Shown here piece after piece: positions 50,661 through 61,777 of a DNA stretch of 64,000 bases. The stretch comes from Bostrychus sinensis (lineage: Eukaryota; Chordata; Actinopteri; Gobiiformes; Eleotridae): positions 20,082,211 through 20,146,210 of the forward strand of contig CM036240.1 in the NCBI GenBank assembly GCA_020698575.1, read 5' to 3'. A program made the position numbers and the translations under genes. Within the stretch, counting starts at the first letter, position 1, and each line of letters starts with the position of its first letter. Below the pieces are notes generated by a model that had not been told where the DNA came from, did not search any database, and saw nothing but the letters and a program-made list of their open reading frames with translations.

Positions 50661-51539
50661 TCAGAGTTAATGTATTAAACCAGGAAAGCACTAACAATAG
50701 CCAAACACTAAATAGAATGGGAATAGAACAAATGATGGAGAACAGGAGTGAAATAATCATTATTTCCACCAGTCACTTTCAAGTGGTAACTATAAGTTAT
50801 GCTCTGCTATTATGCTGTATAAAAATGTAGGTAAAGCATATTTTTGAGCCCTGTGAATATTTAATAGTCTGGTGCAATCATATGTAATGTGAAAATGCCC
50901 TTTACTGTTTAGTGGACTGAAATAGTGAGGTCATATGGTCTTGAACCGCCAAGGATACCTGAAGAACTGTCATGGTCGTCTGCTCTTCTGCCTTCTGATT
51001 ATTTTCTGCTGCACCTGTGAACCTGTGAAAAAGTTAAAAAAAATATAGTATATAGGAGGACATAGACACAAAGCAGGGTAAGGCTTAATGGTGCTGTTTC
51101 TAAACCTTTCTAATAAGAAAAAAAAATCATTAGGCAGACTTATGATAATTAAGAGCACATTTAAGGAACTGACCATGTACATTTCTCTTTCTCTATAGAC
51201 ACTGAATACTATAAAATAGCAAAAATGCTGTGTGCAAATGTGGATTTCATCATTTCCTCTCTTGAAACAATAACTTTACCTTAACAAAGATTCTAAATGT
51301 TAATTAATGAACTCAGGCCATTGTAAATTATTCTTTATTTCTATGCAGCAGAAATTGGAGACTGCATTTACTGAATACAAGTAATTTGCCAAAATGAGAT
51401 AAAGCATAGTCTACAGATTTCTTGAAATACGTGTGTGCAAATGATATGAGATGAAAATGTTTGTTTTTTTATTTATTAATATTTTTTACTCACATGTCTA
51501 TTTATTGTTACATGTGTTAATATTAATAATTTTCTAAAG

Positions 51540-51690
51540 CAGTGGCTCCCAAACCATTGGTCACAACCTCAAAGTAAAAAAAGATACTGAAAAGGGAATA
51601 ACACTTTGAAACACAAATACTAAACAGGACACAAAAATTCAAGAAAATATACAAAAAATAAGTTGGGTCACAATTTTTATTGTTTTTTTA
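51540..51690. mobile_element. Possible hAT-like element terminus
   Basis: CAGTGGCTCCCAAACCATTG followed by GTCACAACC resembles the CAGTGGTTCCCAAAC termini of dispersed hAT-like elements. GGGTCACAATTTTTATTG at 51665-51682 may be internal. The opposite end was not identified. Confidence 0.4.
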
Positions 51691-53029
51691 AATATTAGTC
51701 CCATGAATAAAGGGTAACACTGTAAGAATCAAATCAAATTTTATATTTATAAGTATAGTAATAAGTGTAGTTAAGTATGATAAAAAAAAAAAAAAAAAGT
51801 TAAATAAGTATCGTTTTCTTTACTATAAATCCTTTATAGGTCTAGTGGTTACTGTAAAAGTAAGCGTAGTGTTATCATTTATATTTCATGCAGGGCACAG
51901 CCAGTCTCTACAGAACCTCATCACATAAACCACTTTTGTAGTGATTCCAGTGTATCACAATATTATCATATCTATTCACCGCTAGCATGATGCAAATAGG
52001 CTCAATAGCATGCCTTGCCTCCACAAAACTCTCCCACAGGGTTCTAATAAAACAGTACAATTTGCCACTCTCCGTCTCTCCCTCAGAAACACAGCCGTCT
52101 GCGGGCTCTGTGATCTGCAACAGACAAAATGAGACGCAGCAGCTACAACTGAACTGAGACGCGGTCCGAGAATTCCCCGCGCTCCTTGAATAGATAATGC
52201 TTTTCCTTCACATTCCTTTATTCTTTCAAAAGCGAATGCATCAGAGGCCAAATATTAATTCTTCTCGTCATATGGAAGAGCTACGCAAGTGGCATACGAG
52301 GACGGGCTTTTTGAATGATTAAGGCAACACATAAAGGGGTTGGTTTCTAGCCGTGCTTTGAACTTTCAACAGAGTTCTGAGCACTCTCAACTTATTCCCC
52401 CCACTCTGCTGGATACTTGATGTTAAAAGACAACATTAATGAGAGCTCGGTAACAGGTATAGACAGAGGGATTAATGCAATATAAACACAGCAAGCTTCT
52501 GACTATAGCAGGTGAATGGAGAGGAGACACTTTTCCTCACTTTTGCTCTCTCCTCCAAGCATGAATCTCCTTTAAAGAAATGCCAATAGATTTGATTGCC
52601 TAATACTCTATAGTCCCTCCTGAGGCCTGTCGGGATGCATGTGTACTGGGGCATCACTTCAAGGAATGACATTGACTAGGGAAGTGCTGACTTGCAACCA
52701 CTGTTTGTCTTTTGATGTGGGAGATCAAATCAATGTGCAAGTGCGCTGGGTGAGTCGTGTGCAGGCAGATTAGCATTAGCCCGAAGGTGCCTGCTTGCCC
52801 TCAATCTTAAGACTATTCAAATAATTAGGATTTATTTATTGCTCCTGCATACTGAAATGATATACAGTAGGTCTGAAAAACACAGTAACTTATTGCTTGT
52901 TTACTTTTGTTTGTTTGTTTTGGTTATATTATGCTTTTGATCACATTTTAAACCACTTTTGGTCGCCTCTAGAACTGAATGTTTTACAACCTTTGAAAAC
53001 ACTATGGGACTTAAATAAAATGTTTTAGG

Positions 53030-53640
53030 AGGCACTCTACTGCTGCCATAAAGAAAGAGGTATGGTGGCCCTGAAAGGCCAGTCACACCAACAAATACAA
53101 AAAGATGCACTCAAATACAAACACACACACACACACATTTAAAAACATCCACACCAATACAAAAATACGTACACAAATTTGGAAACACACACACACACAC
53201 ACACATACAAAAACATACAAATACAAAAACACATGCACAAATTTGGAAACACACACAAACTCTAAAACAAATTTTAAAGACTTGGGTGTATATTTTATTA
53301 AAGTGGATACCAATCATGGGATCACCTTTTCCTTAATCTCATTGGCAGTAGTGTTTTAGTTTTTGTTGTAGTGTTTCAGTTTGTGTGCGTGTTTTCATAT
53401 TTGTGTACATGATTTTGTATTTGTGTGCATGTTTTCAAATTTGTGTGCAAGATCCCAAATTGTGTGTGTGTTTTCTAAATTGTGTGTTTGTTTTCATATT
53501 TGTGTGTGTGTTTCTGAATTTGTGTGCGTGCTTTCAAATTTGTGTGTGCATTTCCATTTTTGTTTGCGTGTTTTGATTTTATTGGTGTGACTTGCCCTTC
53601 ATGGTCACCATAAACAGGTGAAGAGGGCAGCAGTGTGCAA
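53030..53640. mobile_element. Large fold-back element with CA/TG-rich satellite arms
   Basis: The left arm starts near GGAGGCACTCTACTGCTGCC and passes GGTATGGTGGCCCTGAAAGG and GTCACACCAACAAATAC. The right arm mirrors it: ATTGGTGTGACTTGCCCTTC, ATGGTCACCATAAACAGG, GGGCAGCAGTGTGC. Each arm body (53085-53275 and 53375-53580) is a run of degenerate units of about 20-25 bases, of the form AAATTTGGAAACACACACAC on the left and its complement on the right. The loop, 53281-53370, is unique. Both arms give apparent open frames only because of the CA/TG repeats. Confidence 0.75.
53119..53275. repeat. (AC)n-rich satellite of fold-back left arm
   Basis: Pure AC runs at 53120-53137 and 53186-53204 are separated by ATACAAAAACATAC-like and AAATTTGGAAAC units. 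The complementary TG-rich array at 53375-53580 is more degenerate. Confidence 0.8.
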
Positions 53641-54346
53641 GAGAGAGTAGAGAGCTGTGGTCTTGTGAACACACACAACTTCCTTAAATGTTCTGTATGA
53701 TACTACACAATGAAAAAGAGATGTGAAGAATCAGTGGAAACAGTGCTGTAAACAGTTTTTTGGATAGAAGAATGAGAACAACTGGATGTAGAAGGTTTGT
53801 TAATTGGTTAGTGTTTCCTGGAGTGGGTGGGGCTTTGTGGAACAAAGTGTTTTGAAGCCTCAGAAAGGCCTTGCTAGAGAATACAGGATTAATCAAATGA
53901 GGCAAAACACAACTCCAGGTATGTTTTTGATGAAGGAACATTATAACATGGTAGAAAGCTTGGAAAAGTCAATTTTGCATAATATAGTTAAGAAAATGTC
54001 CAAATTACACATGAAGGTGTTTATTTCATTACATTTTGTCTGCTTGTGTCTACATACTGTAGGCTGAAACTTCAAAAGCTGTTATTTCAAAGTGAGCGTT
54101 TTCTCACACTATCAGTCGTCAGATATCTACACTTCAGCTGCACTATACACACTATTTTGCTAGTCTTATGCTTAACTACATATTATATGAGACTTTTACT
54201 GAGGGACTTGATGATATATTATTTCTATCCTGATGTACTGGGCATTTAACTTCTTAAAATATGGCTAATTGACGTTTTCTCAAATTTACTGAAACGCAAA
54301 ATGAGATATACAGAATCCCCTTCTTCAAAATATTTCATTAAATGTC

Positions 54347-54370
54347 AAAAAAAAAAAAAAAAAAAAAAAA
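54347..54370. repeat. Poly-A tract
   Basis: Twenty-four consecutive A, followed 30 bases later by a tetranucleotide repeat. Confidence 0.95.
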
Positions 54371-54403
54371 CCAAGAATTTTAAAACTGTCTCTTTCCAAG
54401 TTT

Positions 54404-54438
54404 ATATCTATATCTATCTATCTATCTATCTATCTATA
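54404..54438. repeat. (TATC)n microsatellite
   Basis: About eight TATC units with one early interruption, then TATATA. Confidence 0.95.
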
Positions 54439-54478
54439 TATAACTATATATGTAAAATAGTATATATTCCAGTAACTT

Positions 54479-54786
54479 TGGGCGTTAGGTGGGGTACATC
54501 CTGGACAGGGGCCAGCTTGTTTCAGGGCTGACACAGAGACAAACTCAGACAGACAACCATTCACTCTCACATTCATTCTCTAGGGGCAATTTAGAGTCAC
54601 CAATTCACTTAACACATGCATGTCTTTGGAGAGTAGAAGGATCCCGGAGAGAACCCATGGTAACACAAGGAGGAGATGCAGACTCCACCCAGAGAGTTTG
54701 TGTGATGTTGTGTTGGTCGGCCAGGAATGGAACCCACAATCTCCTTGCTGGGATGCGAGAACACTAACTGCTCTGCCACTATGCAC
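54479..54786 (-). mobile_element. tRNA-headed SINE-type repeat, reverse orientation
   Basis: On the minus strand it starts with TGGCAGAGCAGTTAGTGTTC (A box) and GGGTTCCATTCC (B box), as in tRNA-derived heads. It continues with ACTCTAAATTGCCCC and CCTGTCCAGGATGTACCCC, words of one of the most abundant teleost repeats. Open frames through it on both strands are incidental. A (TATC)n microsatellite and a poly-A run precede it on the plus strand. Confidence 0.8.
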
Positions 54787-55257
54787 TCTATATATTTTAA
54801 TATATTTAAATAGATATTAGATAATTTGCATTTTATGACATTACACAAAACATGCAATACATATTTTTATTCTACAGTAAATGCCAGTTTTACGATGAGA
54901 TCTGTTAGTTATAAATGTTTCCCTATTCATAAGCCTTAAGATGGAGGGTAATGTAAGGTTGTTATAATGAGACAACCTGGGCCATAGACAGTGGCAGGCT
55001 CTGACATTTGTTATTGGACTGAGCTGCATTATTTGTCACTGGCCTGGTGTGCATTGGTGCCTTCACATGGAAAATGGTGCGATGAGATCTCCTGAGTGCT
55101 TAAGTCAGATGGATTGAACACTCTTGAACACTGATAAAGGTTGATTTGAGGTTGGGGCAACATTATTGTGGGAAAACTAATGCAGAATAATTGTCATATT
55201 TTGTGCTGTCAAAATGCCATAACAAAGACATATTTAAAAGTCCAGAAATGGTTTATG

Positions 55258-55450
55258 CAGTGGTGGAAAATGACAAGATACTTTAACATATGTTTTACAT
55301 TTTTGGAAGAAAAGTTACTTTCTAAGTGCATTTTCTATAATATACTTTTACTTTACTTTTTATTACTTTTATTACTTTTCTCTGTCAATTGGTGAGTAGA
55401 ACGCTCCCTATGCAATCAGAGGGTCCTGGTTTTGAAGCAGCAGGTTTGAT
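55258..55450 (+). mobile_element. Compound: CAGTGGTGGAAAG-type element head joined to a tRNA-like SINE head
   Basis: The first part (GCAGTGGTGGAAAATGAC, then TACTTTTACTTTACTTTTTA) belongs to the family at 42785. At 55377 it passes into CTGTCAATTGGTGAGTAGAA, a degenerate A-box-like sequence, and GGTCCTGGTTTTGAAGC, a possible worn B box. Confidence 0.45.
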
Positions 55451-55674
55451 GACAGTAGTCGGCAGTAAATACTTAACCATATCATAAGCAACTAAATGTA
55501 TTGCAGTAATGTTATGGTCTTCCACTAGACAGAGATTTACATTATCAAAAGGAGGTGTCCCATCACAGTCTTCAATGAAATTGTGTTGTGACCAAATAAA
55601 AAATATTTTTAAAAGTGTTACACAGTCCTGATTCAATCGTGATTAAGTCCTCAGTTTAGTCTTTATTATGTTAA

Positions 55675-55765
55675 ATAAGGCTGCACAATATAAGGAAAAA
55701 CATGATGAGTGTTAAGTATATGTTGAATATTACGATAGCGATATGATTAGGGACATTTCTTTAAA
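55675..55765. repeat. Remnant of the GGCTGCACAATAT-type repeat
   Basis: AAGGCTGCACAATATAAGGA and ATTACGATAGCGATATGATT are the characteristic opening and internal words. Confidence 0.5.
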
Positions 55766-56177
55766 CTATTTTGTCGTAGTAAGTTAACTGAATTCAACAT
55801 TTATTTTTATTAAATTAAACCAAAAATACAAGACCATGCATTTACTTCAAAATTGTGTCAAAGTAAAACTTAAAAATTAAACCAGAACTAAAACAAGGCT
55901 AAATTTACCACTAAATCTGGATTTTTTTTTTTTATTATTTTTTTTTTTTTTTTTTACTTAGTCAAAATACACAAAGTTCATTACCTAATGTGGGGCATAA
56001 ATAGACAGGCACACTGTTAATTTTGGTAAAATATTTATTGTTAATTATGCTCTCAGCAGCAAATGTGTCATTAGGCCTGGAAAAATAAAGAGAAAAGTTT
56101 ATATATTATATAACGTACATTTTCTAGTGGTGTTTTTTTGCGGTGTGTACCTGTGTCTGTCTTTTTGGTTTCTTTAG

Positions 56178-56329
56178 GTGTTCCAGATAAAAGAGTCCCC
56201 CACGTGGCCAGAGCGCCTTAAGAAGTTTCTGGAACAGTCCATGTGATATGTGAGAGAGGGGTGTTTGAAGTTTCTACTCAAAGATATATCTAATCTATTT
56301 TAAACTCAGTTTACTGCTCACTTAATAAA
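56178..56329 (+). other. Possible terminal exon or retroelement 3' end (unresolved)
   Basis: A polypyrimidine run ending TTTCTTTAG at 56177 looks like a splice acceptor. It is followed by 22 in-frame codons whose end reads ESPTWPERLKKFLEQSM, then TGA at 56244-56246. An AATAAA signal follows 78 bases later (56324-56329). Composition is protein-like (amphipathic, charged), but the peptide matches no family I recognise and no upstream partner exon was found. Chance remains likely for so short a frame. Confidence 0.25.
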
Positions 56330-56444
56330 GATTGTATTTTTGTAAAAGCGATTAAAAATGTATTTTGTCATTGTATTTAGAACTAGAATTACACCTACCT
56401 GTACTTACCTGGGCTCCAGCGTGGATAATCCTAAATTGATGAGC

Positions 56445-56665
56445 CCTGCTATAAAAGGCTGCTCCCATTAGTGGCTGTGCTACATGTAGGGAAGGCTGCA
56501 GGTTAGGAGTTGTGCACTTTGTTTTTAAACTTTGTCCTTGTCTTGTCAAGGTAACTCGGGGGTGGAAAATAAATGCACTTAGGGTCTGCATGAAGAAAAC
56601 GTCTTACATCTTCTCTGTTCCTCCTGACTGCTACACTGGCCTGGGATATTCCACATGTTACAGGA
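56445..56665 (+). other. TATA box plus polyadenylation signal module, LTR-like
   Basis: A canonical TATAAAAGG lies at 56450-56458. An AATAAA lies about 115 bases downstream at 56568-56573, followed by a pyrimidine-rich stretch (CATCTTCTCTGTTCCTCC) and ending near CATGTTACA. This order and spacing fit U3-R-U5 of a long terminal repeat. No second copy, primer-binding site or internal coding region was recognised, so a solo repeat, an isolated promoter and chance all remain open. Confidence 0.3.
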
Positions 56666-57004
56666 AAATAATTACCTTAGCTTAGATTGACTTTTCTGAG
56701 CTATTTACCATGTTAGAATGTTTCCACCTCAAAAACCTGGAGATGTATTTTGTTTAATTCAAGTATGTTTGTGTAATACTGTATGCTGAGGCAATGCCCT
56801 TCCCAAGAGCTGAAAATGCTTGGTTTCACCATACTACGTAAATACGTGAAACTCCGCCTTTCCTCTCAAATCCTCCCTCCCTCTTCCCAAGGCAAGATTA
56901 TATGGGCACTTCTGTGTATTTTTTGTTTTAATGTTTGTTTGTTTTTTGGTTGTTTTGTTTTTAGATTTTGCCCTTATTGTAGATCAAAAAGACATGGTAT
57001 GTGG

Positions 57005-57130
57005 GGACTGCTATTTTGCTATATCAAAAATGATATCCAAATTTTGCCATCCCACTGAAACACTATTGCAATATTCAACATAGTTATTGAATATGGCCAG
57101 TTTTTTATGATAATATTGCCAGTCCTGATT
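57005..57130. repeat. Remnant of the GGCTGCACAATAT-type repeat
   Basis: TTTTGCTATATCAAAAATGA, CACTATTGCAATATTCAAC and GATAATATTGCCAGTCCTGA match a reverse-oriented, worn copy. Confidence 0.4.
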
Positions 57131-57238
57131 TTTGTCACATTTGAATTCACACTGTTTGCCTGTAACTTCATGCTAATGATCAAAGTTGAGGGGGGATTCT
57201 CCTGAGTGCAAGTTATGAAGATGAGATGAGTAGAGGAC

Positions 57239-57274
57239 GGGGGTGAGGGGAGGAGGGAAGGAAGGGGGGGGGGG
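57239..57274 (+). other. G-quadruplex-capable G-rich tract
   Basis: Runs of 5, 4, 3 and 10 G separated by loops TGA, AGGA and AAGGAA meet the usual G3+N1-7 rule on the plus strand. Confidence 0.7.
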
Positions 57275-57309
57275 AGTGCTTTGCTGCCCTGCTTTGAACA
57301 CTTTTACAC

Positions 57310-57720
57310 TTTCCAACAAGCTTTGTTTTTTAATTGGCTGAAATTAATCTTAGGGATGTAGATGCCTGATTTGCATTCATTAAAACCCAACCAAAAGAAG
57401 TCATGCTTAATTCCAATCAAATTTGCTTAATTATGCATGGCGCGATATTCCCAAATGAGCTGTGGATTTTTGTTCCGAGTCCTTTTTTTTTGTTTCCTAT
57501 AGCAAATAAAATGTAATGAAGCTGTCTTTTTGTGTTTTACTGAATGTTGAGGAGCACCTTGAGCCGCGTCGGGAAAACAATATCGTAGCTAAAGTAATTA
57601 TAGGAATCTGCATTTTTCATTGTTAATTGTGGATGTCAGCGTCATTAATTTTAATTTACGGCGGGCAATAAAATTAAGAATACTTTGTGCTGATGTTTTA
57701 AATCATGCCTGTGAAGGGGA
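57310..57720. promoter_or_regulatory. Candidate conserved non-coding element with POU octamer
   Basis: GGCTGAAATTAATC, the octamer ATTTGCAT at 57369-57376, GCTTAATTCC, TGCTTAATTATGCATGG, GTAATTATAGG, GTCATTAATTTTAATTTACG and AAAATTAAGAATAC lie in 400 repeat-free bases flanked by transposon remnants. This is one of the densest homeodomain/POU word clusters in the window. Confidence 0.42.
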
Positions 57721-58654
57721 CACATAATGCAACTTAAATCTCAAGTAGATATTGATTGGGCTGGATGGTCTTTTCTATGAATCTTAAATAGGGGCTGACT
57801 CTGAGAATCTGCTTGAGACTTCACTTTTACGAGTTAACTTCAGATAGCGCCGGAGCAATACAATTAAAGAAGTGTCAGTAAATGTGGACACGCACACATG
57901 CACACGCAAACTTAATCAGCAAACTGCAAAACAACGGTGATGTTAAGGCTAGATAAGAGCCATCATAAATGAATAAAAGACACCCTTAAATGAGTGTCCC
58001 ATAAAACAATGACAAATAAAATATGCTTTGAGCCCTCGGAGCCTGTTTGGTTGTTTTGACAGTGATATTAATTAGATTGTCGGACATTGTCAGGCTGTTT
58101 GTACAGACGGACTGAGAGCTGAATAGTTGGAGGTGAGGTATTGTACTGTATGTGGTCTATGGGGGATGACATTATGTGTTTCTGCTCCAACACTTGATTT
58201 ATAGCTTCATTTGGACCAGGCTTGTAAGAAACACATCCTGCTGCTGTGAGAGCTTTAGTGCATTGTAGTCTGAAAACAAAGGAAGAATAAAATTGATCTT
58301 TCTGGACACACACAAAATCAATGAATGGCTATTTCCTGTTCCATTGCATGTTAGTCCGACTGACTTGCTCAATCCTTGAACTTTCCTTGTCTCCTCATTG
58401 CTGAAAAGGAAAGGTCTTCAGAGTTCAGTGGAAACTTCAGATGATGTCATGTGGATCCTTGGATCAGATATTTCTGTTTTCATTCTGCCTTGACCCTGAA
58501 AGGCCTCACTGCTTCCATGTTGTCATAGCTATCAATATAACAACATTTAGAAATATTATTTTATGATTAGACCCCTTTTATATGACTTAAACACAGTATT
58601 TCTCTATCTTAAACTATTGGATTGTTTTTTTAGCTTTTCCTGCTCTCTTTATTT

Positions 58655-58800
58655 ATTTGGGGTCACCACAGCAAACCTGTCACGTGGTGATTTGGCAGGT
58701 TTTCACGCCAGATGCTCTTCCTGTTGCAACCAGCCACATAGTGTGACTGGAGAGGGCAATGTGGGTGAAGTATCTTGCCCAGTGACATAAGTGATGTAAA
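58655..58800 (+). mobile_element. SINE-type repeat (GGGGTCACCACAGC family)
   Basis: TTGGGGTCACCACAGC, GTGATTTGGCAGGTTTTCAC, GCCAGATGCTCTTCCTG and GCAACCAGCC match in order. It is followed directly by a tRNA-headed SINE, so the two may form a compound unit. Confidence 0.65.
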
Positions 58801-58804
58801 TTTG

Positions 58805-58980
58805 TGCCACGGTATAGCTCAGTTGGTAGAACGTGCAGTGCATACAGAGCAACTATAGCTCACCTCTGTGTTGTGGGTTTGTGTCCAGACTCCAGCGATT
58901 TGCTGAATGTCTCTGCCATGATTTCCTGTCAAATCTCTGTCCTGCTAATACCGCTTTAAAGGCCGAAATATATATATTCA
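58805..58980 (+). mobile_element. tRNA-derived SINE with intact A-box-like head
   Basis: TATAGCTCAGTTGGTAGAAC (58812-58831) is an almost perfect tRNA A-box region. A degenerate B box follows in GTGGGTTTGTGTCCAGACTC (58875-58894). Downstream, CTGAATGTC and TTTCCTGTC match the SINE 3' body. It is not a tRNA gene, because box spacing is wide and the acceptor stem is not formed. Confidence 0.7.
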
Positions 58981-61252
58981 AGCAAATAAAAGAATAATGT
59001 AGAATCAAGATTTTAAACCCTAAGAGTAAGTAGTCACAGTGACATGTTCTGGAAGTTTATCTATAAAACAAAGTGGTTACTTAACCAATGTTAATATTTG
59101 GATGACAGATTTGGTTCAATTCCATGTGGTTAATCATTATTGCAGACAATGCGCCGGTGCCGTTTGTGCAGTGCATTCTGTTCTCTAACAAGGTGATTAT
59201 GTTCCCAACACAATACGAGCACAGTTTTGTTCAATTGTTTTTTTCTGCGCCTGGCTAATAGCCAGAGGCTCAGTCTTGACACATGGTGCTGCTCCACTAT
59301 CAGCTCCCCTCTCCTCTTCCTGACGGCTTTCCTGGCGGTGACTGAAGCAAGTCACTCTAATGCAACAATGATGGTGATTTCAGTGTGCTTATCGAAGCGA
59401 GTAAGTACTTAAGCAGCTGCTTGTACTTTGATCCAATTTACTTCCTCAATGTGTGCTTGGTTGTGACAGTAAACAGGCCTGCCTCAGTTGTCATTAGTTC
59501 AAAGCTAAAGCAAATAGTTCACGGGATAATTGTTTGCTCATTTTTTTGTTCTGTGTTATACAGTAGCTCAGTTAACAGGGGAGTTCACAGAAGTGACAGG
59601 CCCTCTCAATATGGGGCATATTTCACATACCAATTTGTATGTTACAGCAATGGGCTGTAATTCAATATTGCCATGAGCTCTAGAGGTTGAAAGGAAAAGA
59701 TATAAGTTGAATACAGCAACCTTTAACATCACTGTGTGCTTGACTCATCCCCAAGGACAGGATAGATAAAAGATGATCAGTAAGAAAATTGATAGCACTG
59801 ATTTAATAAACATCCTCGAAATGATCTCGGTGACCTGCAGGCAGCGTGGCAGTCACACGCACTTCGCCTGGGTTAAAGAATCAAGTGCGATGATTCATTT
59901 GAGTGACTGAGGTAGTTGAGTTTGATGGATCATTCCTAAAAGCATCATTGCTAATCTTCAGCTCCTCTTTTTTAGGTTATTCACAGATCAGTGATTTTTC
60001 CGGCTAATCCTGGACCTGACGCTGCTCTTGTCTGTGTACATGGTATTCATCATGCACTGACAGCTCGAGTCCTTCAGACGACAAATAACCTTCAGAGAGG
60101 GGAGGCAGGCGAGCAGTAGGTGTGCAGTTATTTTGGATACATTTCACAGTGGAGTGGGAAAGCTGCATGGAGAGATGTATGGTGTCCTTGTTGGGTGCGG
60201 AAAGATGGACCCCTCTCCGTTTCCTCGCATAATCATTCTGAGCCTCAGCCATGCCTTCGACAACTCAATCAGACAGCCCTCTACCTGTAAAGTGGCTGGG
60301 TTGATTTGATTGCCATTTTTATTGGATCCCGGTCACATAAATCAAACCAATGGGGACAGCCGTACAGACGTGACCACTCGTCATTTGCCAGTAGCCTTGG
60401 AAACATTGTTTCGGAGGCCGCGTGGCTGTCATCAGAGGTAAATCAGGCCTCTGAAGTTTCTTTCCTCCAACACAGGAGCATGGAGTTAAATCATCTTGAA
60501 AATTGATGTCAGTGTGCCCAAGTGTTTTCACCTATCCTTTAGATAGAGTCCCATCAACTGGTGACAATGTCAGCACTTTTACCCTTCGCTCAAAAAAGGA
60601 TGCTTCCTGTCCTCTGGTCTGAGAAGGCCTGCTGTGGCTGATAACACCTGGCTCTAAAATATAATTGGTACTTTGAAACTATTGAACTAACACAGGCAAA
60701 TATGGAATACACATAGAGCCATATTTACTAAGATGGGTGCTAAATTGCGAGTGCAGATTGAAAAATAGTGTTTGCTATTTGTGGGCATGTTGCGTGTGAT
60801 ATACTAGAAGAAACTGAGCAAGTAATTGCTGCGGCAAATCTGATATGTAAATGAGAATTTTGCAAGAGCATAACACACGCCAATAAAGGGAGCAATGCTG
60901 ATCAGCTCTGACTACATCTTTCCCCGCAGTGATGTAATGCAAAAGTCAACATGAGAGTCCAGTCTCATAACAGGATAACGCTGACTGTAGTTGTCTTTGA
61001 GGAATAATAATTTCTTTGCAATGCATTTCGCTTTGTTCTATTCACTTTGTGTAGTCAGTCCTTGTTAAATCCTTGTCTCATACCATTCTGGCACTGTCCA
61101 CTGTCACATGACTTTAGTTTACTTTAGTTTCCCACACTGGAGATACAGAGGAAAGGTAAAGTATCCTATTCAATGTCTGTGAGAGCCACTAACACTTCAA
61201 ACACATATAAAATGTAGTAAGTCGGCTAAATGTAGTGCTGATGGTGACTTAT

Positions 61253-61713
61253 GGCCATTAGAAGAGAAAAAAAATACTTTTTTTTTCCTTTTTCATGAAC
61301 ACTATTTTCTCATAATTATGAGAAAATATCACATAATAATTATGAGAAATCATGAGAGAATATCTCATAATTATGAGAAGATATAATTAAGAGAAATTAT
61401 CTCATAATTGTTACTTAGTATCTCATAAGTATGAGAAATTATCTCATAATTATTACTTAGTATCTCTAGGTCATAATTGTTTTCTCATATACTGACATAC
61501 TAAGTCATAATAATGAGATGTTTTCTTGTAATTTTGAGAGAATCTCTCATAATTATTAGATACTAAGTCATAATTTTGTGACATTTTCACAGAATTATGA
61601 GATTCTAAGTCATAATTCTAAGATACTAAATCATAATTATGTATGAGATAATTATGAAAATAGTGTTCATAAAAAAGGGGGAAAAAATCTACAATTTTTC
61701 TTTTCTAGTGGCG
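61253..61713. mobile_element. Fold-back element built of CATAATTATGAG palindromes
   Basis: The ends are inverted repeats of about 65 bases: GGCCATTAGAAGAGAAAA at the left and, reverse complemented, CGCCACTAGAAAAGAAAA at the right. Both arms continue through a pyrimidine tract and ATGAACACTATTTTC. The interior is almost entirely repeats of the self-complementary word CTCATAATTATGAG and of ACTTAGTATCTCATAA in both orientations. The whole segment could fold into one long hairpin. It encodes no protein. This palindromic non-autonomous type is common in fish genomes. Confidence 0.75.
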
Positions 61714-61777
61714 GAAATAGTCTTCCATAGTAATCAAATAAATATAAAAATTTAAAATATTTTCAATGTCCTCTGGT

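Noticed and set aside
53083..53590. Several Val/Cys/Phe-rich or Thr/His-rich open frames
   Set aside because: Translations of CA/TG satellite arms of the fold-back element, not genes.
53028..53640. CRISPR array (spaced repeats of about 22 bases)
   Set aside because: Units are degenerate CA/TG satellite copies with no unique spacers, in a vertebrate genome.
58812..58894. Possible tRNA gene (AGCTCAGTTGGTAGAAC)
   Set aside because: A-to-B box spacing is too long and the sequence continues into a SINE body.
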